DNA of 40,147 nt from an uncultured Clostridia bacterium (GTDB lineage Bacteria > Bacillota > Clostridia > Oscillospirales > Ruminococcaceae), in assembly GCA_947307175.1 (NCBI GenBank), contig CAMZIK010000017.1, positions 1-40,147 of the forward strand, given 5' to 3'. The position numbers and the translations under genes are program-made. Below are positions 25,418 through 32,375 of this stretch, one piece after another. The notes beneath the pieces were generated by a model, which worked only from the letters and a program-made list of their open reading frames with translations, made no database searches and was not told the origin of the DNA. How positions within the stretch are numbered: position 1 is the first letter of the stretch; each line of letters begins with the position of its first letter.

Positions 25418-28400
25418 ATGGAGACTGCAAAGACTTTGCTGATAGTCGATGATGCATTTATAAACCGTGCTTTGCTCAAAAAACTGCTGTCGGATCAGTA
25501 TAATATCATTGAGGCTGAAAACGGCAAGGTCGCCATGGAGATCCTTGAAAGCAGCACAACTATCTCATGTATCCTTCTTGACCTTGATATGCCTGTTATG
25601 GACGGCTTTGAAGTGCTTTCAAGACTCAGGGTCAGCCAGAAATTCAGCCAGATACCGATCGTTGTCACAACGGGCGGTGAAGATGCTGATAATGAGATCA
25701 AAGCGCTGTCAAACGGTGCCTGGGATTTCATCAAAAAGCCTTTCGTTCCGCAGGTACTGCGTTTCCGCATAAAGAATGCAATCGAGAGAAGCCAGTTCGC
25801 TGCTTTTGAAAAACTTAAATATTTAGCGGAATTCGATACCCTTACGGATATTTTCAACAGGGACAAGTTCTACCTGGAGACACAGAGACTTATCTCGGAA
25901 TATCCGAATAAAAGATTTGCTATCATCAGGCTCGATATAAACCATTTCAGCCTTATCAATTCCTTCTTCGGTATGGACGAAGGAAATTCGCTGCTGAGGT
26001 ATATCGCCAAGCATCTGCGTGTCAATACTGCCGACTTCATGGGCAGTGCATTCGGAAGAATGGAGGCTGACATCTTCGGTATCTGCGTGCCGTATACGGA
26101 CAAGCAGAGCATAGAGCATTTCGTAATGCGAAGCATGAATGCACTTCAGAACTTCTCAAGCGCATACTATATCGTTCCTTGCTTTGGTATTTATATCACA
26201 GGCGAGGAGGATCTTCCTGCTTCAATAATGTTTGACAGGGCAACTCTTGCCGCAAAGCACTGCAAGGGCAACTATGTCAATTACTTTGAATACTATAATG
26301 ACGATATGCGCCTGCGCCTTGAAAAAGAGCAGGAGATCGTCAACGATATGAACATCGCTCTTCAGGAAAAGCAGTTCACTATCTATGTTCAGCCTAAGTA
26401 CAACGTTATGACCAACACGCCCGCAGGCGGCGAGGTGCTGGTAAGATGGATACACCCGAAAAAGGGTATGATCCCTCCGGGACTGTTCATTCCGCTGTTT
26501 GAAAAGAACGGCTTCGTTGTCAAGCTCGATGCGTATGTATGGGAGGAAGCCTGCAAGGTACTCAAGGGCTGGCTGGATCAGGGCAGAAAGCCTAATCCGC
26601 TTTCGGTCAACGTTTCACGAGTTAATATCTATAACCCTCATTTTGTTGAAAACATCATCAAGCTCGTTGACAGGTATCAGGTGCCTCATAATCTGTTCAA
26701 CATAGAGCTTACGGAGAGCGCATATACAGATAACCCTGACATACTCATAAAAACGATAGACAAGCTCCAGAAAGCCGGATTCTCGATAATGATGGACGAC
26801 TTCGGAAGCGGCTATTCGTCACTGAGCATGCTCAAGAATATCCCTGTTGATATTCTGAAGATCGACATGAACTTCTTTGTCGATGCAAACAAAAAGAGCA
26901 GATGCGAAAGTATCGTCGCATCTATCGTAAGAATGAGCAAGTGGCTCAATATCCCTGTTATTGCAGAGGGAGTTGAGACAACCGACCAGGTCAGCTTCCT
27001 GCGTGAAGTCGGCTGTGACTATATCCAGGGTTACTATTATGCTAAGCCGATGTGTATGAAGGACTATGAGCGCTATGCGTTCAGCCCTGAGTCAAGCTTC
27101 AATACACTTGTCAATAACGGCGGCGATTCAACTGAGGTCATGAGCCATATCGACGAGGTGCTTAACTTTGCCGATAATGTTCAGCCTGTCGCTATACTTG
27201 AATGCGATTCGGAGATGCCGGAAGATATGGAGATAATCCGTGTCAACGATGCGTTCTTTGAGCTGCTCAATTCACCGACCAGAGTGCTTTATAAGTATAA
27301 TCCGCTGGATATAGTTTATGAGCGTGACAGGTGGAAGATCGTTGAATCGCTGAAGGAAGCGATAGAAAACAAATCAAGATCAGAGTGCGAATACAGCAGA
27401 TATGTTGCGTTCAGCAACAGTTATAAGAGCATCCATGCGGTGTTTGAGTATATTGATACTATCGGAAATAAGAGCGTGCTTATGGCAAGGCTTGAAGATA
27501 TTACTGTTGAGCGTGAGTTTGAAAAGAAGCTCAAAAAGCTCAGGCAGGCTCTGCACAACCAGGCAGGCACTTCAAACCGTATGCTCATTATCGACGATTA
27601 TGAGATAAACCGTGATACGCTCTCATCGTTCTTTGAGGATAGGTTCAAGATCTATTTTGCACAGAACGGACAGGAAGCTCTGGAATTTTTGCAGGAAAAC
27701 AGCAATATGGATATTATCCTGCTGGATCTGAATATGCCTGTTATGAACGGTGAGGAGTTCCTTAAAGCTAAGAATTCCGATCCTGTGCTGAGAAATATAC
27801 CTGTTGTCATCACTACCGCTGAGGATTCTCCGAAGCAGCAGCAGGCGATGCTCGGAATGAACGTAAACGACTATATCGTTAGTCCTTTCGTGCGTGAGAC
27901 GATAGTGCGCAGAGTGGATAACGTGCTTGAATCCGACAGGTACTTCCGTGAGATCATAAGCCGTCACAGCAGCGACACGGGTATCATCAACGACTATACC
28001 ACAGGTATCTATAACCGTGCAACAGGCGAAAAGCTTATCAACAGCATGATGAAGGAGAAAGCAGGCATCTATGCTTTCCTTATCATTGATATTGATAATT
28101 TCAGGAAGATAAATGAGCAAAGCGGTGTTCAGACCGCTGACAGAATGCTGTTTGAGCTGGCTCAGATGCTCGTTGCGATGTTCAGGACAAACGATGTTGT
28201 TGCAAGGATAGGCGACGACGAGATATGCGTACTTATGAGCAATATCGCTGGCGAGGAGACTGTTGAGGCAAAGTGCAGCCAGATAACCGATAAGGTCTCG
28301 GCGCTGGATCTCAAGCTTACAGAGGCGTATCTTTCGTGTACGATCGGTGCGGTAGTCATTGAAAAGATGATGGACTTCGGTGAAATGCTCACGCTGGCAA

Positions 28401-28468
28401 ATGATGAACTTGAAAAGGCAAGAAAGGAAAAGCAAAGCTGGTCGATAAAGGTGCTTGAGGAAAACTGA
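25418..28468 (+). CDS. REC-GGDEF-EAL-PAS-REC-GGDEF cyclic-di-GMP signalling protein
   Basis: This is a 1016-residue soluble protein. Receiver 1 (about 5-120) has phosphoacceptor Asp55 in LLDLDMPVMDG. GGDEF 1 (about 130-290) has a destroyed active site reading RMEADIF. The EAL domain (about 305-550) keeps EVLVRW, NIELTES, MMDDFGSGYSS, KIDMNF and AEGVET, so it should hydrolyse cyclic di-GMP. A PAS-like segment follows at about 580-690. Receiver 2 (about 715-835) has LLDLNMPVMNG. GGDEF 2 (about 855-1016) reads RIGDDEICVLM, also altered. The start was placed at 25418 because GGAGGG precedes it. A Hpt gene follows 16 bases later, suggesting a phosphorelay through the two receivers. Confidence 0.9.
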   Translation: METAKTLLIVDDAFINRALLKKLLSDQYNIIEAENGKVAMEILESSTTISCILLDLDMPVMDGFEVLSRLRVSQKFSQIPIVVTTGGEDADNEIKALSNGAWDFIKKPFVPQVLRFRIKNAIERSQFAAFEKLKYLAEFDTLTDIFNRDKFYLETQRLISEYPNKRFAIIRLDINHFSLINSFFGMDEGNSLLRYIAKHLRVNTADFMGSAFGRMEADIFGICVPYTDKQSIEHFVMRSMNALQNFSSAYYIVPCFGIYITGEEDLPASIMFDRATLAAKHCKGNYVNYFEYYNDDMRLRLEKEQEIVNDMNIALQEKQFTIYVQPKYNVMTNTPAGGEVLVRWIHPKKGMIPPGLFIPLFEKNGFVVKLDAYVWEEACKVLKGWLDQGRKPNPLSVNVSRVNIYNPHFVENIIKLVDRYQVPHNLFNIELTESAYTDNPDILIKTIDKLQKAGFSIMMDDFGSGYSSLSMLKNIPVDILKIDMNFFVDANKKSRCESIVASIVRMSKWLNIPVIAEGVETTDQVSFLREVGCDYIQGYYYAKPMCMKDYERYAFSPESSFNTLVNNGGDSTEVMSHIDEVLNFADNVQPVAILECDSEMPEDMEIIRVNDAFFELLNSPTRVLYKYNPLDIVYERDRWKIVESLKEAIENKSRSECEYSRYVAFSNSYKSIHAVFEYIDTIGNKSVLMARLEDITVEREFEKKLKKLRQALHNQAGTSNRMLIIDDYEINRDTLSSFFEDRFKIYFAQNGQEALEFLQENSNMDIILLDLNMPVMNGEEFLKAKNSDPVLRNIPVVITTAEDSPKQQQAMLGMNVNDYIVSPFVRETIVRRVDNVLESDRYFREIISRHSSDTGIINDYTTGIYNRATGEKLINSMMKEKAGIYAFLIIDIDNFRKINEQSGVQTADRMLFELAQMLVAMFRTNDVVARIGDDEICVLMSNIAGEETVEAKCSQITDKVSALDLKLTEAYLSCTIGAVVIEKMMDFGEMLTLANDELEKARKEKQSWSIKVLEEN

Positions 28469-28484
28469 CTGAAAGGAGCTTTTA

Positions 28485-28826
28485 ATGGACGCTCGGCTCG
28501 AAAAGCTCAATGACATTGGCTGTGATATTGATAAGGCACTTGAGCGTTTCGTTGGAGACGAGGAGCTTTATCTGACCTGTCTTGATGAGATGCTTGCCGA
28601 TGCACAGCTTGATAAGCTCGGAGAGGCGCTTGAAGCGGGAGACTGCGACAATGCTTTCCATTATGCTCATTATCTCAAAGGAGTTTACGGTAATATGGGT
28701 ATTACGCAGGCTTACAGGGACTGTGCTGAGATGACGGAGGTGCTGCGCCGAAAGGACCTGGGAGAGCAGCTGCTTTTGACGTACAGGCGAGTCAGGGAGC
28801 TTATTGAAAATATAAAAGCGATATGA
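28485..28826 (+). CDS. Hpt-domain phosphotransfer protein
   Basis: This is a 113-residue all-helical protein. The Hpt signature is FHYAHYLKGVYGNMG, with the phosphoryl-accepting His62, matching the usual AHxLKGxxxNxG form. AAGGAG precedes the ATG, 16 bases after the stop of the EAL signalling gene, and a terminator follows, so the two make one operon. It probably shuttles phosphate to or from the receivers of the upstream protein. No hybrid kinase is present in the window. Confidence 0.9.
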   Translation: MDARLEKLNDIGCDIDKALERFVGDEELYLTCLDEMLADAQLDKLGEALEAGDCDNAFHYAHYLKGVYGNMGITQAYRDCAEMTEVLRRKDLGEQLLLTYRRVRELIENIKAI

Positions 28827-28832
28827 AAAATA

Positions 28833-28868
28833 AGACCGACAGATTTGAACCTGTCGGTCTGTTTTTTT
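28833..28868 (+). terminator. Intrinsic terminator of the EAL-Hpt operon
   Basis: AGACCGACAG and CTGTCGGTCT form a perfect 10-bp stem, and after one G seven T follow. Confidence 0.95.
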
Positions 28869-28956
28869 GTGCAGAAGAAAAGGTCAGGGGCAAAGCGCTT
28901 CATTGTTTACAGCGAGACATTAGTATGCTATCGATAGTACGCAATTTCTTGATGTC

Positions 28957-29014
28957 TTGTTGAGGTGAACACTCTTGGGAAAAACTCTTCTCCAAAAGAG
29001 TTTATCCCCAACAA
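28957..29014 (+). repeat. 58-bp remnant of the two-hairpin element
   Basis: The stretch begins TTGTTGAGG and ends CCCCAACAA, the same terminal inverted repeat as the 20091 copy with one mismatch. It holds only a hairpin-1-like core (AACTCTTCTCCAAAAGAGTT). The linker, hairpin 2 and tail are missing, as expected for an internal deletion or a minimal form. It lies four bases beyond the copA stop codon. Confidence 0.75.
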
Positions 29015-29018
29015 AACA

Positions 29019-29225
29019 TTATGCTATTTCCGTTACCTCGTAGCCTGCGTCGGTGACTGCCTTTTTCAGCATTTCAACGGAAATACTGCTGTCAGCTTTG
29101 ATGTAAGCCTCGCCTTTTTCAAGGTCTACATCTGCCTGTGCGCCCAGTCCTTCGACAGCCTTCTTTACGTGTGCAACGCAGTGCTGGCACATCATTCCGC
29201 TTATTTTCATAGTATAGTTTTTCAT
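29019..29225 (-). CDS. copZ: CopZ-like copper chaperone from an internal start within copA
   Basis: The last 68 codons of copA encode a complete ferredoxin-like metal domain (MKNYTMKISGMMCQHCVAH, CxxC at residues 13 and 16) that has the length of a free CopZ. Directly before its Met, inside the copA frame, is a perfect AAGGAGG with an eight-base spacer to ATG. This looks like the ribosome binding site of a former separate copZ gene that has become fused, so a free chaperone may still be made from the same mRNA. Whether it is expressed separately is inference. Confidence 0.55.
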   Translation of the reverse strand: MKNYTMKISGMMCQHCVAHVKKAVEGLGAQADVDLEKGEAYIKADSSISVEMLKKAVTDAGYEVTEIA

Positions 29226-31550
29226 CTGGTTTTCCTCCTTGGTGATTTGGTTTGTTTGTGTATTTTCAGACTTTGCAGGCTCGGGTGCAAGCTTGACCGC
29301 TTTGAAGCGTTTCAGCCGCAGGGCGTTTGTCACAACGAAAATGCTGCTGAGGCTCATCGCTGCTGCGCCTATCATCGGGCTTAGCTTCAGACCGAAAGCT
29401 TTATAGAACACGCCTGCAGCAAGCGGTATTGCACAGCAGTTATAAAACAGCGCCCAGAAAAGATTCTGCTTTATGTTGCGGATAACGCTTCGGCTGAGGT
29501 CTATCGCCGTAACGACATCGGAAAGACCGTTGTTCATCAGCACCGCATCAGCGCTTTCTATCGCTATATCCGTGCCTGCTCCGACGGCTATTCCGACATC
29601 TGCTCTTGCAAGCGCAGGAGCGTCGTTGATGCCGTCTCCGACCATTGCAACGAGACTGCCGTGCTGCTGGAGGCTTTCAACTGACTTGTCCTTATCCGCA
29701 GGCATAACTTCTGCAAGCACCTCGTCAGCGCCTATCTGCCTGCCTATCTTTTCCGCTGCTGCCTTGTTGTCGCCCGTGAGCAGAACGACTTTTATCCCAC
29801 GCTTTTTAAGCTCAGCGACCGCAGCGGCGCTGTCAGGTTTCAGGGTGTCTTCAACAGAGATCACACCGAGAACTTTCTTGCTGTCTGCAAAGATAAGCGT
29901 TGTTGCGCTTTGTTCTATTGCTTGCCTCAGTTCAGCGCTTTCCTGCCATACGCCTTGTTCACGCAGGAATCTCTCGCTGCCTGCAAAGTATTCTTCTCCT
30001 TCGATGACTGCGCTTACTCCAAGTCCTGCATGGGTTTTTATATCCTGTGCCTGCGGAGCTTTTATGTCCTTGCAGTATTCGCAGACTGCCTTTGCAAGCA
30101 CGTGTTCGCTGCCTGATTCAAGCGCATATGCGACTTTTAGCAGCTCGTCTTTTTCTGCGCCGACAGGGAAAACTCCTGTAACGAACGGCATTCCTGTTGT
30201 GACAGTTCCTGTTTTATCGAGTACGACTGTGGACGTTTTGTGCAGAGTTTCCAGAGCTTCACCCGACTTGATCAATATGCCGTTTTCTGCGCCTTTTCCT
30301 GTGCCGACCATTATAGCTACGGGTGTTGCAAGACCGAGCGCACATGGGCAGGATATTACGAGGACACAGATAGCGCAGGACAGAGCAAATTCCGTTTCTG
30401 CGCCCGAAAGCAGCCAGACTGCCGCTGTTATCAGCGATATGAGCATAACTATCGGCACGAAAACACCTGCGATCCTGTCTGCCATTTTTGCGATAGGAGC
30501 TTTTGAAGATGAAGCTTCCTGGACAAGTTCGATTATCTTTGAAAGGGTAGTTTCGCTGCCGACCTGAGTTGCTCTGAATCTGATAAATCCGCCTTTGCTT
30601 ATCGTTGCGCTGATGACTTTATCTCCCACGCTTTTTTCAACGGGTATGCTTTCTCCTGTGATAGCTGACTGGTCGATCGAAGCGGAGCCTTGTGTTATGA
30701 CTCCGTCGCAGGGAATGCTTTCGCCTGCTTTGACTATCACTATATCGCCCTTTTGCAGTTCCTCGGCAGGTATCGTTACCGCTTCGCCGTTACGCTCAAC
30801 GCTTGCAGTTTTTGGTGACAGATCCATAAGAGCTGTGACGGCTTCACTTGTTTTGCTCTTTGATCTTGCTTCAAGGTACTTGCCCAGATCGACCAGCGCA
30901 AGTATCATCACAGCAGATTCAAAGTACAGGTCGTGCAGGTATGTGTGTACCAGCGACATTTCATCGTGGCTTATGCCCCAGCTCATTCTGAATATGCCGA
31001 AAATGCCGTAGACAAGAGATGCTGTTGAGCCGACAGCGATGAGCGAGTCCATATTGGGAGAGAGCCTGAAAAGGTTTTTCCAGCCTCTTGAATAGTATCC
31101 GAAATTGATATATGCTACCGGCAGGCAGAGCAGGAACTGCGCAAATGCAAAGCTTACTGCGTTTTTTTCGCCCTCAAGGAACGGTGGGAGCGGCAGCCCG
31201 ACCATATGTCCCATTGAGACATACATCAGCGGTATCAGAAAAATGAACGACCATATCATTCGTGATTTCATGTCTCTGCGGGCTTTTTCCGCAGCCTCTG
31301 CTGCTCCGCCGGAGCGTTTCCTGTCGGTGTTATTTTCTTTGCCCTTTACAGCGGCGCCGTAGCCAGCCTTTTCGACAGCAGAGATTATCTTTCCGTCGTC
31401 AAGGCTGCTCTCGTCATATTCTGCGCTCATGCTGTTGGTGAGCAAGTTGACCTGGACAGACTTTATGCCGTCAAGCGCTTTCACGCACTTTTCGACCCTC
31501 GCACTGCACGCCGAACAGGTCATTCCCGTAATATCAAACCTCTGCTTCAT
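29019..31550 (-). CDS. copA: Copper-exporting P1B-type ATPase with C-terminal HMA domain
   Basis: CopA pumps Cu+ out of the cytoplasm. An N-terminal metal domain has GMTCSAC with Cys12 and Cys15. The membrane copper motif is SCPCALGLATP near residue 400. The phosphorylation site is DKTGTVTTG near 440, and GDGINDAPALARADVG follows near 637. A second metal-binding domain (GMMCQHC) is fused at the C-terminus from residue 776. The start was set at 31550 because AAGGG precedes it; 48 upstream codons in frame run through a repeat element and look non-coding. The usual SEHPL of the nucleotide-binding domain reads SEHVL here. csoR lies upstream on the same strand. Confidence 0.95.
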   Translation of the reverse strand: MKQRFDITGMTCSACSARVEKCVKALDGIKSVQVNLLTNSMSAEYDESSLDDGKIISAVEKAGYGAAVKGKENNTDRKRSGGAAEAAEKARRDMKSRMIWSFIFLIPLMYVSMGHMVGLPLPPFLEGEKNAVSFAFAQFLLCLPVAYINFGYYSRGWKNLFRLSPNMDSLIAVGSTASLVYGIFGIFRMSWGISHDEMSLVHTYLHDLYFESAVMILALVDLGKYLEARSKSKTSEAVTALMDLSPKTASVERNGEAVTIPAEELQKGDIVIVKAGESIPCDGVITQGSASIDQSAITGESIPVEKSVGDKVISATISKGGFIRFRATQVGSETTLSKIIELVQEASSSKAPIAKMADRIAGVFVPIVMLISLITAAVWLLSGAETEFALSCAICVLVISCPCALGLATPVAIMVGTGKGAENGILIKSGEALETLHKTSTVVLDKTGTVTTGMPFVTGVFPVGAEKDELLKVAYALESGSEHVLAKAVCEYCKDIKAPQAQDIKTHAGLGVSAVIEGEEYFAGSERFLREQGVWQESAELRQAIEQSATTLIFADSKKVLGVISVEDTLKPDSAAAVAELKKRGIKVVLLTGDNKAAAEKIGRQIGADEVLAEVMPADKDKSVESLQQHGSLVAMVGDGINDAPALARADVGIAVGAGTDIAIESADAVLMNNGLSDVVTAIDLSRSVIRNIKQNLFWALFYNCCAIPLAAGVFYKAFGLKLSPMIGAAAMSLSSIFVVTNALRLKRFKAVKLAPEPAKSENTQTNQITKEENQMKNYTMKISGMMCQHCVAHVKKAVEGLGAQADVDLEKGEAYIKADSSISVEMLKKAVTDAGYEVTEIA

Positions 31551-31573
31551 AATTACCCTTTCTAATGAATCGG

Positions 31574-31820
31574 TTGGAGAAAACTCTTTTGGATGAAGCA
31601 AAAAACGGCTTCGCCGTTTTAAAGAGTAACCGTGGTAACGGTTACTCTGTTTCCCCCGAGGATATTCTTTGAATATCCTCGCAACCGCCCGCAAGGGCGG
31701 TTACCCCCATTTCAGAAACCTTTTATAAATTTTCGGTGGCAGGGAGTTTTACTCCCTGCCGCCGAAAATGTGTGAAAGTTCTAAGAGAGTTCAGAAAAAT
31801 CTTTTCAGAAGGGCTTCCCA
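31574..31820 (+). repeat. Expanded dispersed element with plug-in hairpins, copy 4
   Basis: This copy fills the gap between csoR and copA. It starts TTGGAGAAAACTC and ends with TTTTCAGAAGGGCTTCCCA. It keeps the shared linker CAGAAACCTTTTATAAATT, hairpin 2 at 31730-31768 (TTTTCGGTGGCAGGGAGT type) and the tail. In place of the short hairpin 1 it has four separate perfect hairpins: AAAACGGC/GCCGTTTT (31602-31620), AGAGTAACCG/CGGTTACTCT (31623-31648), GAGGATATTC/GAATATCCTC (31658-31680) and AACCGCCC/GGGCGGTT (31683-31702). The second of these recurs exactly in the copy at 36788. Confidence 0.9.
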
Positions 31821-31908
31821 GCTGTTCAACAGAAAGGTAATAATAAGCAACAATCTGCTAATAAGAAAAAACTAAGCTTTGTAAGCCCTACATCTTATAT
31901 CTAAAAGT

Positions 31909-32172
31909 CTACTTTATGAGCTTGGACAGCAGAGCTATCATCTCATCTATCTTCTCGTCCTTCTGCTGTGCTGTCTGCGCTCCTGCGACGCAGCTCTTGC
32001 AGTGCGCTGTCAGCACCTCCATGTTTGCTCGTTTGAGGATAGCCTGTGTTGCCATTATCTGATTGGAGATATCAACGCAGTATCTATCCTCCTCGATCAT
32101 TTTAAGTATCCCGTCTATCTGTCCTCTTGCTGTTTTGAGCAGCTTGCTTACTTTTTGCTTATCCGCTTTCAT
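31909..32172 (-). CDS. csoR: CsoR copper-sensing repressor
   Basis: CsoR releases DNA when it binds Cu(I). This 87-residue helical protein has the three ligand residues at Cys32, His57 and Cys61. The spacing of 25 and 4 residues is the same as in the characterised Mycobacterium protein. GGAGG lies six bases before the start. A G/C-rich palindrome resembling a CsoR operator lies between the promoter and the gene, so it probably represses itself and copA downstream. The copA gene follows after a 358-base gap occupied by a repeat element. Confidence 0.93.
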   Translation of the reverse strand: MKADKQKVSKLLKTARGQIDGILKMIEEDRYCVDISNQIMATQAILKRANMEVLTAHCKSCVAGAQTAQQKDEKIDEMIALLSKLIK

Positions 32173-32184
32173 TTTAATCCTCCG

Positions 32185-32252
32185 ATACCCACACCCTGTG
32201 GGGGTGTTTTTTTGCTTGTCTTAATGATAACACATATTTACACAAAAGTCAA
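32185..32252 (-). promoter_or_regulatory. csoR promoter with CsoR-type operator
   Basis: On the minus strand TTGACT (32247-32252) and TATCAT (32224-32229) are 17 bases apart. Just downstream, at 32185-32207, is an inverted repeat with arms ACACCC and GGGTGT around CCACA, followed by GGGTAT. The G/C tracts in an AT-rich setting fit the known CsoR operator form. Binding there would block the transcript start. The operator identity is inference. Confidence 0.75.
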
Positions 32253-32286
32253 GCAGGAAAAACGTGCCGTTTTTACAATATAGCCC

Positions 32287-32315
32287 TTGCATAATCGGGC
32301 ATAATGTAGTATAAT
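32287..32315 (+). promoter_or_regulatory. Promoter of the yfhO gene
   Basis: TTGCAT (32287-32292) and TATAAT (32310-32315) are 17 bases apart, about 60 bases before the start. Confidence 0.75.
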
Positions 32316-32375
32316 AACATCTGTATATGTGCATTTTTATTATGCCCGAAACTTTTTTGTATGGGAAAGATGATA

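Noticed and set aside
31551..31694. 48-codon N-terminal extension of CopA
   Set aside because: The in-frame extension runs through a dispersed repeat element and has no ribosome binding site at its start; the ATG at 31550 follows AAGGG.
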